Below are positions 26,732 through 36,258 of a stretch of DNA of 64,000 nucleotides, piece after piece. The stretch's first letter is position 1; each line of letters begins with the position of its first letter. A program made the translations under genes and the position numbers. The notes under the pieces were generated by a model. The model searched no databases, was not told the origin of the DNA, and worked only from the letters and a program-made list of their open reading frames with translations. Source of the stretch: Methanosarcina sp. MSH10X1 (GTDB taxonomy: Archaea > Halobacteriota > Methanosarcinia > Methanosarcinales > Methanosarcinaceae); assembly GCF_004099695.1 (NCBI RefSeq), contig NZ_SCHL01000001.1, positions 1 through 64,000 of the forward strand, read 5' to 3'.

Positions 26732-27040
26732 TTTGTAGCCTTGAAAATTATGCTCAGTCCATATTTCCAGTGAGAATTCAATTTAACCCTGATCTTACTG
26801 TTTGAGGATTTTCTATTCAGGTATATTTAATAACCGTTTTAACTTTTACTTTAACTTAATGATTTACAAAAATAGATTAGTTTTCTTCATCTGGGCACCT
26901 ATTTCATTTTTTAAAACATTCAAATCCAGAAGAATATTAAATAATATTAAAAAAGTGAATCTTTTAATTAACTATCTTAAATTTGAGAGACATTGACTAT
27001 ATAGAATACAATGTATCCAAACAGCGGAAAGAAAATTTAG

Positions 27041-27226
27041 ATTAGCCAAAAGACGAAAAACGCCACGAGATACCACATAGATTTTTTTCAGCAAGAGCAG
27101 CATGAAAATACTGCAGGCCTACCCTATAAACCTGGGGAGGAAGCCGAAGCAATGTGGGAGGCCATGACCGGCGGGAACTACAGCCCGAAAAAGAGAAAAA
27201 TAGCAGGGAAAAAACTAATAACGTAA
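27041..27226 (+). pseudogene. Possible coding remnant without a start codon
   Basis: Between hsdM and rnhB one frame is open from after TAG 27038 to TAA 27224 and reads protein-like near its end: YHIDFFQQEQHENTAGLPY, then EEAEAMWEAMTGGNYSPKKR. There is no ATG, GTG or TTG at its beginning. It could be a fragment of a larger lost gene. I do not recognise it and coding is not certain. The rest of 26732-27304 is AT-rich and holds the divergent promoters of hsdM and rnhB. Confidence 0.25.
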
Positions 27227-27304
27227 GAGGGGAACTATCCTTAAAAATAACCTTTATAAATAGTAAAAAAGTTCTCTTCCCTTAAACCAGGAGGCAGCCG
27301 GAAA

Positions 27305-27976
27305 ATGATGATCGCAGGAATTGATGAAGCCGGAAAAGGTCCCGTAATAGGGCCCATGTGTATAGGAGGCGTAAAAATTGAGGAATCCAGAGCCCATATT
27401 CTTAAGGTGCTCGGGGTTGCGGATTCCAAGAAGCTGACCCCGAAAAAGCGGGAACAGCTTGCAGCCCAGATTAAGAAACATGCGGACAGCTTTTATATTC
27501 TTGAGGTCGGCCCTTCCCAGATTGACGAACTCCGGAAGATCATGAGTATGAACGAGATTATGGTAGTCTGTTTTTCGAAAGTGCTCGAAAAGTTGAAACC
27601 TGACCTTTTGTATGCCGATGCTGCGGATGTCAAAGCCGAACGTTTTGCGCACAACATCCGCAGACAGTATGAAAAAACCAGCCCTGCGCATGCAAAAGAG
27701 ATCGAAATAATATCCATGCATCAGGCAGACGCAGTTTATCCCGTGGTCTCTGCAGCTTCAATTATTGCAAAGGTGCGCAGGGACGAGCTTATAGAGGAAC
27801 TCAAGCAGGAATGGGGTGTGGACTTCGGCAGCGGTTACCCCTCAGATCCGAAAACAAAAGAATTTCTGCTGAAATGGGGAAAAGAACACTCAGGTGAATT
27901 TCCAGGGATAGTCAGGCAATCCTGGCAGACTGTACAAAATATCCGGGAAGAACTGAGAAAGAGCGAACTGAAATGA
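27305..27976 (+). CDS. rnhB: Ribonuclease HII
   Basis: The 223-residue product is a full-length archaeal RNase HII: GIDEAGKGPVIGPM at the N-terminus (first catalytic Asp and Glu), LLYADAADV with the next Asp, AASIIAKVRRDEL, and DFGSGYPSDPKT followed by a basic C-terminus. It removes RNA from RNA/DNA hybrids and single ribonucleotides in DNA using divalent metal. AGGAGG lies about 10 bases upstream; the second ATG at 27308 is equally placed. It appears monocistronic. Confidence 0.97.
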   Translation: MMIAGIDEAGKGPVIGPMCIGGVKIEESRAHILKVLGVADSKKLTPKKREQLAAQIKKHADSFYILEVGPSQIDELRKIMSMNEIMVVCFSKVLEKLKPDLLYADAADVKAERFAHNIRRQYEKTSPAHAKEIEIISMHQADAVYPVVSAASIIAKVRRDELIEELKQEWGVDFGSGYPSDPKTKEFLLKWGKEHSGEFPGIVRQSWQTVQNIREELRKSELK

Positions 27977-28085
27977 GAAAAACCGGAAAATGGAAAAAGG
28001 AGAAAATATATAAAAAATGAAAAGAACTTTGGAATAGAAAAAGTCTTTTCACTTGAGATTTATCAGATCTGCTGGCAATTTCTCG

Positions 28086-29150
28086 TTACACAGATGTTCC
28101 GGTGTTATTACCATTCAGATTTTCCGGGGTTTCGTCTGAGGGAGCATTCTCCACGATAGGCATGTAGTCTATGCTTCCGCTTGTCTGGTTGACAACATAA
28201 GGCGTATCCCCTATGCCGTTTCCGTCAGCATCTGTTCCGTTGTAGTCATTCCAGAAATTCCCTGCCGAACTGCTGTTCCAGATATTCATTCCTTCATCCT
28301 CAGCATTAAAGAAGTTGAAGAAACTGTTCTGATAAAGCCTGTTACCGGACGATGCGTTAAGGTATACCCCAAGCCCATTCATATACATGCTGTTATTGGC
28401 AAGGATATTCGATTCAGCCATATCAGCAAGAACAACTCCGTTATCGTTTTTCGAAATGAGGTTAGATTCAAGCATATTCATTCTTGACATACCCAGGTAA
28501 AACCCTACTTCGTTTGAGTCTGCAGTGTTATTCAGCAGGGTATTGTTAGTAGAATTGATCACCCAGATTCCCTGGCTGTTTGTTGTTACAAGGTTATTTG
28601 ACAGAAGATTCTCGTTAGAATCGGTCAGGAAGATTCCGCTGGTTCCAAAGCCTATTAAATTATTGTCAAGGACATTACGCTGAGAGTTATTGAGGTCGAT
28701 GCCAATATCATTCAACATCAGGGTATTATTACTTATTGAGCAATTCTGCACACCTTCAAGATAAAGCCCGACCTCCCCGTATGTATCCATCCCCGAAGGT
28801 CCTCCTAAAATATGGAAGCCGCTTATTCTCACGTTATTTGACGTGATGCTGAAAACATCGTTTGTCGGAATTGCACCTATCACATAGGTACGGTTTATCT
28901 GGTCGCCCGAGAGCTCGGTGCTTGCGATAATTGAAAGTTCCTTATTCACGTTTATATTTTCCCTGTATATGCCAGGGCTTACAAAGATAATATCTCCGTT
29001 CTGTGCGTTGTTGACTGCCTCCTGAATGGAGCTATTATTTCCTTCCCCATTACTGCCCACCGTAAAAGTCGCAGCGCCTGCCTGAGTAGTTACTGCCCCA
29101 AGCACAAGAATAAGAGTTATGCAAATACTCTGAATTGATTTCCCTTTCAT
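28086..29150 (-). CDS. Secreted NosD-like right-handed beta-helix protein
   Basis: The 354-residue product has a signal peptide (about 1-27, ending TQAGAATF) and SIQEAVNNAQNGDIIFVSPGIYRENINVNKELSI-type opening that marks periplasmic NosD/PbH1 proteins, then about nine beta-helix coils with repeated N-x-L-x-x-N-x-x-x motifs (NCSISNNTLMLNDIGIDL and similar). Many N-x-S/T sites suggest N-glycosylation. A DADGNGIGDTPYVV segment near residue 310 is typical of Methanosarcina surface proteins. No C-terminal anchor is visible, so it may be released or bound to other surface proteins. GGGGAG lies upstream of ATG 29150. Confidence 0.88.
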   Translation of the reverse strand: MKGKSIQSICITLILVLGAVTTQAGAATFTVGSNGEGNNSSIQEAVNNAQNGDIIFVSPGIYRENINVNKELSIIASTELSGDQINRTYVIGAIPTNDVFSITSNNVRISGFHILGGPSGMDTYGEVGLYLEGVQNCSISNNTLMLNDIGIDLNNSQRNVLDNNLIGFGTSGIFLTDSNENLLSNNLVTTNSQGIWVINSTNNTLLNNTADSNEVGFYLGMSRMNMLESNLISKNDNGVVLADMAESNILANNSMYMNGLGVYLNASSGNRLYQNSFFNFFNAEDEGMNIWNSSSAGNFWNDYNGTDADGNGIGDTPYVVNQTSGSIDYMPIVENAPSDETPENLNGNNTGTSV

Positions 29151-29460
29151 GAGCTGATACTCCCCTCAATTTTAAATTATATAGATAGAAAGTCAAATCC
29201 GTTTTTATAATAATTCGTAAGAATAATAATCTGAGATAATAAAAAGATTTTGAAATATATATTCTGAAAAATAAGCCTGAACTTATATTTACCAGTATAT
29301 TCAATAGATGCGCCCGTAGTCGGAAATTCCGTACAGTGTAACAAATTCAGGACTTTAAGCCCGGCGGAAATTTTCAAGAAAATGAAAAAGTAATAGGAAG
29401 AAAACCGAGATAGATAAAAGTTATAATATAAAATTGTCAAGAACAAATTATCAGGTGAGA

Positions 29461-29520
29461 TTGCAGATTAGGTTGCAAGATTAGGTTGCAAGACTAGATT
29501 GAAAGACTAGATTGAAAGAC
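29461..29520. repeat. Short tandem repeats (attaggttgcaag / actagattgaaag)
   Basis: Two adjacent sets of 13-base direct repeats: gattaggttgcaa twice, then gactagattgaaa twice, which look like diverged versions of one unit. Intergenic, no ORF. Probably slippage products. Confidence 0.75.
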
Positions 29521-29667
29521 CGGAAGGATATGATTATTAAAATAAAAATCCATCAAGTGAGATCATTTAGGAAAGTGAAAGAACTTAGAATTTCAAAATT
29601 ATAAAATGTCTGAGTAATAGAATTAGAGAAAAAAGCACAAAATTAACAGAAACGGAAAACAGATTAG

Positions 29668-29762
29668 AGAATAAAATGAATTAAAAATAAAATGGATTAA
29701 AGAATAAAATCAATTAAAGAATAAAATGAATTAAAAATAAAATGGATTAAAGAATAAAAATG
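29668..29762. repeat. Fifty-base tandem duplication of ataaaatgaattaaa-type sequence
   Basis: A ~50-base block made of smaller ata-aaat-(g/c)aattaaa units occurs twice in tandem, ending directly before the purQ stop. It is very A-rich on the plus strand and so T-rich in the purQ 3' end, where it could serve as the oligo-U terminator used by archaea. Confidence 0.75.
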
Positions 29763-29768
29763 GACTAA

Positions 29769-30467
29769 TCAGAAATTCTCAGTGATATAGTCCGCCATGG
29801 ACTCGAAAACCCGCAGACCGTGATCTGAGCCGAGGATTGATTCGGAGGCTCTTTCCGGATGGGGCATGAGACCGAAGATATTTCTAGAAGGGTTCACTAT
29901 TCCTGCTATATTTTCAAGAGACCCGTTAGGGTTAGCTGCATCCGTTACTTTTCCATTTTCATCCACATACCGGAAGACAACCTGCTCGTTCTCGTCAAGT
30001 TCTGCCAGGGTTTTTTCCTCGGCATAGAACTGCCCTTCCATATGGGCAATGGGCATCCTGATAATCTCGCCTTTCCTGAACTTCGAGGTAAAAGGCGTAT
30101 CAACGGTCTCTACCCTGAGGTTGGTCCAGTGACACCGGAATTTTGGGTATTCGTTAGTTGTCAGGGCTCCCTCAAGCACGCGGGCTTCGGTAAGAATCTG
30201 GAAGCCGTTGCAGATCCCCAGGACAGGTTTGCCTTCGGCTGCAAGTTTTTTTACTGAGTTCATTATCGGAGTGCGGGCTGCAATTGCCCCTGCCCTGAGA
30301 TAGTCCCCATAGGAGAAACCGCCCGGGACTACGACTCCGTCAAAACCTGTAAGGTTTTCCTGTTTGTACCAGACAGTCTCGGCGTCAATACCCACGACGT
30401 CTTTAAGGATATGCAGGACATCCAGGTCGCAGTTCGTGCCTCCGAACTGAAGTATGGCAATTTTCAT
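29769..30467 (-). CDS. purQ: Phosphoribosylformylglycinamidine synthase, glutaminase subunit PurQ
   Basis: The 232-residue product is a class I glutamine amidotransferase: MKIAILQFGGTNCDLDV, VVVPGGFSYGDYLRAG, PVLGICNGFQILTE (nucleophile Cys), and GLMPHPERASE (His/Glu of the triad). It supplies ammonia to PurL with PurS for the fourth step of purine synthesis. ATG 30467 has GAGGG seven bases upstream. It follows purS by about 60 bases on the same strand, an expected pair; PurL is not in the window. Confidence 0.97.
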   Translation of the reverse strand: MKIAILQFGGTNCDLDVLHILKDVVGIDAETVWYKQENLTGFDGVVVPGGFSYGDYLRAGAIAARTPIMNSVKKLAAEGKPVLGICNGFQILTEARVLEGALTTNEYPKFRCHWTNLRVETVDTPFTSKFRKGEIIRMPIAHMEGQFYAEEKTLAELDENEQVVFRYVDENGKVTDAANPNGSLENIAGIVNPSRNIFGLMPHPERASESILGSDHGLRVFESMADYITENF

Positions 30468-30530
30468 TTTTTTCCCTCAATTTTCAAAGCTTTAGCTTTT
30501 CTGAAACCTCAAACGTTTCTCCGTAGCAGC

Positions 30531-30782
30531 TCAATTGAGTTGCTTGAGCTCGATTGTATAATTGTGAACGATTGGGTTTGCGATAAGTTTCTGGCACATC
30601 TCGTCAACTTTCTGCTCTGCAACTTCAGCAGATTCGGCTTCGAGCACGATTTCGTACAGCTTTGCAGTTTTTACGCTGCTTACCTGGTAGCCGAGTTGTC
30701 CTAGAGCTCTTTTTGCGGTAGTGCCTTCAGGATCGAGCATACCTGCTTTCTGTTCAATTCTAACTGTTGCCTGGTACTGCAT
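30531..30782 (-). CDS. purS: Phosphoribosylformylglycinamidine synthase, PurS subunit
   Basis: The 83-residue product (MQYQATVRIEQKAGMLDPEG) matches PurS in length and pattern: a small ferredoxin-like protein with GTTAKRALGQLGYQVSSVKTAK and C-terminal NPIVHNYTIEL. It bridges PurL and PurQ. I choose ATG 30782 because GAGG lies about 9 bases upstream; an in-frame TTG at 30797 would sit on that site. It heads the purS-purQ unit. Confidence 0.95.
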   Translation of the reverse strand: MQYQATVRIEQKAGMLDPEGTTAKRALGQLGYQVSSVKTAKLYEIVLEAESAEVAEQKVDEMCQKLIANPIVHNYTIELKQLN

Positions 30783-31163
30783 CTTTATAAGCCTCAATTC
30801 TAAATTATGAAATTAACCGAATATCCCTGTTTTCAGGGGTCCCGAGCGCGGGATCTAATGCGATTTAAAAGCAAATAATTGTCAGTTTGCACCATAATAA
30901 TTATAAGATGCTTAAAAACGTTGCGTATATTGCAGAACACGGATAAAAAGTTTCCTTAAACACGGATAAAAAGTTTCCTTAAGAACTGCTCTCGCTTTCT
31001 CACAGCCGACTGCAGATTGGACTTTCAAATTTCCCTGCTCTAGCCCTCGCTATCCTGATACACTTATCCCGCGTATTATAAAACTTTAATATTATAAAAA
31101 GAAAGTACAAAACCAGAAAGTTTTAAAAGTATATAAAACATAATTATAAAATGGGGTGAAATT
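30783..31163. other. Intergenic region with a 23-base tandem duplication
   Basis: The unit aacacggataaaaagtttcc plus ttaa-type join occurs twice in tandem at 30936-30981 (period 23). TATA-like AT boxes at 31076-31100 and 31128-31150 precede the small Cys-rich ORF. No other gene recognised. Confidence 0.55.
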
Positions 31164-31475
31164 CTGGATTTCAATGAGCTGAACAGCCAGAACTACAACC
31201 ATGACAGCCTTGAATAGGAGTTGCACCTTACAAGGCAGCTTGTCCTCTGTAAACACGGAGTTCTGCGAGGAAGTAACTGCTGCAGCGCCTACAGGCCTGA
31301 AAACAACCTGTACCTGACCCGCTGCTGCTGTCTTTACTGCGCAAACTCAATCTGGATAGGGGACGAGAAAAGCGCAATGAACCCTTTTGCCGCCCTGAAA
31401 GGAGATCCGGTCTATGCAATCGAAGTCTTAAGAGAAGAATCTCCGGATGAGGCAGGGATAAAGGCAAGGATCTGA
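31164..31475 (+). CDS. Small Cys-rich protein with in-frame UAG (possible pyrrolysine) and unclear start
   Basis: One frame reads protein-like from about 31161 to TGA 31475: DFNELNSQNYNHDSLE, then TAG (31215-31217), then ELHLTRQLVLCKHGVL and a Cys-rich core (NCC, RCCCLYC), ending in an acidic tail; about 103 codons. Methanosarcina decodes UAG as pyrrolysine, so TAG may be read through. The TTG at 31221, the first standard start after TAG, has GGAG touching it and is not a credible start. Upstream of TAG no ATG, GTG or TTG exists; CTG 31164 lies about five bases after GGGGTGA. A decayed gene is the alternative. The Cys cluster suggests metal binding; family unknown. Confidence 0.45.
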
Positions 31476-31778
31476 AGTTAAGAAACAAAATTAAAAACGG
31501 AATTCCCTTTTTAAATCTATATTTTCATTCCTCTGTCCGTTTTCTTCAAAGTATTCTCTTAATTAGATCATCAGAAGGATAAAAGCTCTAATAAAGAATT
31601 TGAAACCAAAGATAAAGTCTCAATAGCGTATATAGGGAAACTTATTCAAAGGAAGGCAATTCACGAGTTTCAAAAAAAGACAAGCGTGTAGCCTGTAGAA
31701 ACCTATTTTTAAGGATAGGGCGGCTACATGCAATTTGATGTTTAAACATTATATAAATTGGAAAAATTAAAATTTAAA
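31476..31778. other. Intergenic region, no gene recognised
   Basis: About 300 bases without coding character between the Cys-rich ORF and the broken DUF262-HNH gene. The end is very AT-rich (31735-31790). Confidence 0.35.
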
Positions 31779-33307
31779 TTAATTTTTTATTGTTGAATTA
31801 CAGTAAGGATGAGTTAACTGTCCGTTTTCTATTGAGCCCATCCCTCCATCCCGTTTTCGTATATTATGATCTATTGAGATCGAATTCCTGTGGATGTATC
31901 CGTTACAAATTTTACACTTGAGACAACTATTAAGAGCTTCTTTAATAAATATAGCAGATTTTTTACTATTAGCAAAATCAATTTCTTCAGATTCTGTTTC
32001 CTTTTCAATCTCTTTCTTTAAATACTTAAACTCTGAATCTTTTATAATTTCATCTATAATTTCGTTTTCTGTTTTTCCTTCTAATATTTTTCTAATAACT
32101 AGCAAATAATAACTCTTTAAATGCTCGTAGCTATTTAGAGCATCTCTATACTTGCGAACTATTTGCGAACTGAAGTAATCATGTGTTAACAGAAAAGCCT
32201 CAAATTTTTCGCGAACGTTTATAAAGTCTTTATATAACTGTTTATTCTTTTCGAACTCTAAAATAAGAGCAGTTATTGCAAAGAAGGAGGAAATTTTATG
32301 ATATCCGTTATACTGGGAGTAAAAGTAAACAGAAGGGTGCAAGCCTAAAGAAGAAGTGTCTGTGCTACTGATTATTTTAGCAATTTTTCTACACTTTTTT
32401 AAGAATTCTACAGTTATCGTTCCATCAGTATCATCTTTTAAGTTATTATTTTTTTCATCTGTCGCAATTACGTTAGAAGAACTTCTATTTTTATTTTCAG
32501 TTTTAACACTTATGCCATTAACGATATTAACAAAAGTAAACACTAAATTTAGGCTATTTGTTGCGTTTACTTTCCCGGCGATTGGTAAATCGAGTGTTTT
32601 AATAGGATAGCTTAGGTTTGGAGTAAATAGAAGACCGTTAATCTCTTTTGCAATAGCTTGTATTTTTACTTGATTCTCGTCAGAAAAAATAGTTCTGTTG
32701 AATTTATCGGAGAAGCTTGCTGGTTAATTCTAAAAAAAGATGATTCTGCTTTATCAGCATTACCCTCAACCCATTGTAATTGAATAGCAGAAACGCCTAG
32801 TGACCTAACTCTTTCTTTAAATTTTGAATCTAGGTTATTATAGTTTTTCAATGCATTTTTATAATCTTGATATGATCCTATTTTATTATTAATATAGCTT
32901 CTAGTTTGCTCTGCAATTTCAACTTGCTTCTCTGGTATAACACCTTCGTAAAATATTTGGGAAATAGCTCCATCGCCATAGTCGTCATATACCCATGAAA
33001 TTAGAGCGCTAATTCTATGGGCTCCATCTATAACAAAAGTGATACCTCCTGCGCTTCTCCATAAGATAATTGCTGGAATTAATTCTCCATCAAGAAAACT
33101 TTGGATAAAATCACATATTTTTTCAGAGTCCCATTCATTTGTTTCTCTTTGAAAATCAGGTTTTCTTAGCCATGGTAGTAAAAATGAGCCTTCATCTAAT
33201 TGTCTTATTGAAAGCATCGAATCTTTATTTAAAAGACAATTAGTGTTTTCTTGAATTTCAAAATCTTCCTTTGGAATAAGAGCATCTAAGTTTACTTTTG
33301 ATGACAT
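31779..33307 (-). pseudogene. DUF262-HNH nuclease-like gene broken by a frameshift
   Basis: From ATG 33307 the first part is DUF262: LLPWLRKPDFQRETNEWDSEKI, VIDGAHRISALISW (the conserved DG-x-x-R-type motif, here DGAHR) and FFRINQQASPINSTEL. The frame ends at TAA near 32666, but the neighbouring frame continues at once (QAIAKEINGLLFTPNLSYP) into a helical region and a C-terminal HNH-like motif (CKICNGYIHRNSISIDH ... LTHPYCNS). One missing base near 32670 would restore a ~508-residue DUF262-HNH protein, an architecture related to GmrSD-type modified-DNA restriction. It is AT-rich compared with asnB. Sequence error cannot be excluded. Confidence 0.75.
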
Positions 33308-33518
33308 ACTATCTCCTTTATATTCAAAATCTTACTATGTTTAATAAATCTTGTTATATATTCTAAAGATTCTATGTTTCACTTCATTTTATTGTATAAT
33401 AGTATGCAAAATTGGAAATTTTATAAAATACAGAAAAAATACCTGTTCAAAATGATAAAAAACGATAAATAGGGATAGAGCGCGTGTATACACCGAACAG
33501 AACGAAAAAGGAGTAAAC

Positions 33519-34985
33519 ATGTGCGGAATAGCAGGAGCAGTCGGAACTCCTGACACGAATAACGAAGTAAAAAGAATGCTTGCAGCCCTTGGACACAGGG
33601 GGCCTGATGTTTGCGGAACCTATCTGGCAGAAGGCTTGAGTATAGGAAATACCCTGCTTAAGATCACAGGCGATATGCCCCAGCCCCTTGCTGGAAAAGG
33701 GGCTCTGGTACTCAATGGAGAGATCTTTAATTTCAGGGAACTTGCAGCCGAGAAGGGTATCAAAACCGAGTCCGATACCGAAGTGCTTTTTACACTGATA
33801 GAAACGAGAATTAAGGAAGGAGATTCGCCGATAAATGCAGTCTTTTCAGCACTTTCCAGGGTAAACGGAGACTACGCTCTGGCTTATATTCTGGATGGCG
33901 AGCTTGTACTTGCCAGAGACCCGGTAGGAGTCAAACCTCTTTTTTATTTTGTGAAAAGGAACACTAAGAAACCGGAAATTATCTTTGCATCCGAAAAAAA
34001 AGCCTTCTCAAGCCAGAAGGATGATATAAAACCTTTCCCGCCTGGCAGCATAAAGAGTTTCAATATCAGGAGCGGAGCTGTTAAGGAAAAATCCCTTGAA
34101 ATTAAGCTTCCGCAAAAGAGACTCACGCAGGAGCGTGAAGCAGTATCCCTCCTGAAGGCAGCCCTTGAGAGAGCCGTGGAGATAAGGCTTACAAAAACAG
34201 CAGGAATTGCGTTTTCCGGAGGTATAGACAGTGTCTTTTTAGCAGCCCTTGCAAAAAACATTGATCCTTCGATTCCACTTTATGCTGTCGGGCTTCCGAA
34301 TTCCCATGATCTTGCCCAGGCTGAACGTGCGGCTGAAGCTATTGGCCTGACGGCTTCCCTCAAAATCCGCTTTCTTTCTCCCGGAGAGATCGAAGCTGCA
34401 ATCCCGGATGTGATCTATTCGACGGAATCAATTGACCCTATGAAAATTTCAATCGGGCTCCCCCTGTATTTTGTTGCGAAAGCTGCAAAAGAAGAAGGGA
34501 AGCGGGTCCTTCTTACGGGGCAGGGTGCAGACGAACTCTTTGGAGGTTATAGCAGGCACGAGAGCTTTCTTGAAGAAGGGCCTGAAGTGCTGGACAGTGA
34601 AATTTACTCAGATCTTAGAAAAATTTCTACCATTAACCTTGAAAGAGATGATATGGTTACCATGGCAAACTCCGTGGAGCTAAGGGTACCTTTTCTGGAT
34701 AGGGAAGTAATAAGGACAGGGCTTGCAATCCACCCCGAACTTAAAGTCCTTAAAAGGGACAATCTCTATATAAGGAAGTATATCCTGAGAAAAGCCGCAG
34801 AAGGTATGCTTCCGCCGGAACTTCTCTGGAAGGAAAAGAAAGCAATCCAGTACGGGACAGGAGTTCAAAAGGTACTTGACAGGTTTGCCCGGGAGGCTGG
34901 ATTCTCAAAGCGGGAAGGAAATCATATTGAGAGGTACCTTAAACAGGTCGCTACGGACCAGGGATTCGATTTTATAATCCGGTAA
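33519..34985 (+). CDS. asnB: Asparagine synthetase (glutamine-hydrolysing)
   Basis: The 488-residue product starts MCGIAGAVG (Cys2 nucleophile of the class II glutaminase), with ALGHRGPDVCG, LVLNGEIFNF and the synthetase domain AFSGGIDSVFLAAL (PP-loop SGGxDS, about 235) and LLTGQGADELFGGY. It makes asparagine from aspartate with ATP and glutamine. It is somewhat shorter than bacterial AsnB, as in archaeal forms. AAGGAG lies upstream of ATG 33519. An operon with the cooC-like gene 220 bases downstream is possible but not shown. Confidence 0.95.
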   Translation: MCGIAGAVGTPDTNNEVKRMLAALGHRGPDVCGTYLAEGLSIGNTLLKITGDMPQPLAGKGALVLNGEIFNFRELAAEKGIKTESDTEVLFTLIETRIKEGDSPINAVFSALSRVNGDYALAYILDGELVLARDPVGVKPLFYFVKRNTKKPEIIFASEKKAFSSQKDDIKPFPPGSIKSFNIRSGAVKEKSLEIKLPQKRLTQEREAVSLLKAALERAVEIRLTKTAGIAFSGGIDSVFLAALAKNIDPSIPLYAVGLPNSHDLAQAERAAEAIGLTASLKIRFLSPGEIEAAIPDVIYSTESIDPMKISIGLPLYFVAKAAKEEGKRVLLTGQGADELFGGYSRHESFLEEGPEVLDSEIYSDLRKISTINLERDDMVTMANSVELRVPFLDREVIRTGLAIHPELKVLKRDNLYIRKYILRKAAEGMLPPELLWKEKKAIQYGTGVQKVLDRFAREAGFSKREGNHIERYLKQVATDQGFDFIIR

Positions 34986-35204
34986 GTCAAATTTGTATTC
35001 GATAGACAGGCAAATGTATTTTTAATGCATAGTCAGGTAAATTAATTCCTTAATTCATATCAAACGAAAAGACTTTAAATAATATTATATAAGGAATAAA
35101 GTGATGAGCCGGGAAGAAATGAGTAAGTATAAACAGTTTGATGCTCATATCCTTGCTTAAAAATAACTGTAGTTGATCTGACTTAATGCTCAGGGGGAAT
35201 CCTC

Positions 35205-35984
35205 ATAAAAATAGCAATTACCGGAAAAGGCGGCGTTGGAAAAACAACTTTATCAGGCACGCTGGCAAGACTGCTTGCAAGGGACGGATACGAGGTACTG
35301 GCAATAGATGCGGACCCGGATATGAATCTGGCTTCTTCGCTTGGGGTAGAAAATCCCCCAAAGCCCCTGACAGATTTCAAAGACCTGATTCAGGAAAGGG
35401 CAGGTGCCGAAGGCGGTGCTTTCATCTATAACCCGAAAGTCGATGATATTGCAAGCAAATACGGAGTTATGGGGCCCGACGGAGTAAGAATGCTTGTCAT
35501 GGGCACCGTGGATCGCGGAGGAAGCGGGTGTATGTGCCCTGCCTCAGCTTTTCTGAGAGCTCTTCTCAGGCACCTTATGTACAAGGAAAAGAGTGCAGTA
35601 ATCCTCGATATGGAAGCCGGGATCGAACATCTCGGAAGGGGCACTACAAGAGGAATGGACCTTATGATCGTGGTAGTCGAGCCAGGGGCAAGATCGCTTG
35701 AAACGGCTGAAAGAATAAAAAAGCTCTCTTCCGAGATAGGGATAAAACACCTTGCTGCCGTAATCAATAAAGGAGGCTCGGGAAAAGTTAACGATAAGCT
35801 TGAAGAGCTGGGTATCCGGGTGCTTGGAGAGATTCCCTTTGACCCCAGGTTAATGCAGGCAGATCTTGAAAAACGGGCTCCTATTGAGGTAGGCGGCGAA
35901 GCTGTGGACGCTATAGTAAAAATCAAGGAACAGCTTATGGAAATCGTCGAAGAGATCAGGGAAGAAGAAACGGACAAAAAGTAA
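35205..35984 (+). CDS. cooC: CooC-like nickel-insertion ATPase, apparent AUA start
   Basis: The 259-residue product is a SIMIBI/MinD-type P-loop ATPase: KIAITGKGGVGKTTLSGTLA (deviant Walker A), VLAIDADPDMNLASSLG, and GGSGCMCPASAFLRAL with the C-x-C that binds nickel in CooC, followed by VILDMEAGIEHLGRGT. CooC inserts Ni into carbon monoxide dehydrogenase. The conserved N-terminus requires a start at ATA 35205: GGGGG lies seven bases upstream, the frame is closed by TAA at 35184, and no ATG, GTG or TTG occurs before ATG 35322, which would delete the P-loop. A GC-rich hairpin follows the stop. Confidence 0.88.
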   Translation: MKIAITGKGGVGKTTLSGTLARLLARDGYEVLAIDADPDMNLASSLGVENPPKPLTDFKDLIQERAGAEGGAFIYNPKVDDIASKYGVMGPDGVRMLVMGTVDRGGSGCMCPASAFLRALLRHLMYKEKSAVILDMEAGIEHLGRGTTRGMDLMIVVVEPGARSLETAERIKKLSSEIGIKHLAAVINKGGSGKVNDKLEELGIRVLGEIPFDPRLMQADLEKRAPIEVGGEAVDAIVKIKEQLMEIVEEIREEETDKK

Positions 35985-35985
35985 A

Positions 35986-36000
35986 GGCCGGTAACCGGCC
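35986..36000 (+). terminator. GC-rich hairpin after the cooC-like gene
   Basis: GGCCGG-taa-CCGGCC is a perfect 6-pair hairpin beginning two bases after the stop codon, followed by a pyrimidine-rich stretch. It probably marks the 3' end of the transcript. The following 36001-36258 is unusually pyrimidine-rich without an ORF. Confidence 0.6.
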
Positions 36001-36258
36001 CCACTTCCTTCTTGGAAATATTTCAATCCTTTTTAGTAATATTGCTTTTTCTTTTCAATAATATTCTTCTCTGTACGATTTCTGGAATTATTTCTTATCT
36101 ATTCTATTCTATTCTTCTTTTAGAATCCCTGCAATTCTTTTAACAATATTCTATTTCTTCCTGTGATCCCTTAAACTATTTTGGTATCTGCTTACGACTT
36201 ATCTCTGATTTGAAACCCATCTCAGGCTCTTAAAATTCCTAAGACCGGTTAATTAAAT

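Larger units (their letters stand above)
29151..29768. other. Long AT-rich intergenic region between the NosD-like gene and purQ
   Basis: No supported gene. It contains the promoter of the NosD-like gene near 29160-29230 and, in its right half, the two short tandem-repeat tracts listed separately. Confidence 0.4.

Noticed and set aside
26802-26996. 64-codon plus-strand ORF upstream of hsdM
   Set aside because: AT-rich Phe/Asn/Lys reading in the hsdM promoter region with no ribosome-binding site.
31221-31475. TTG 31221 as the start of the Cys-rich gene
   Set aside because: GGAG touches the TTG with no spacer, and the same frame is protein-like upstream through the TAG.
35186-35431. 81-codon ORF starting at ATG just after GGGGG-type sequence region of cooC
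   Set aside because: It starts before the GGGGG site and its reading (Arg/Lys/Asn-rich) is meaningless, while the overlapping frame encodes the conserved P-loop ATPase.
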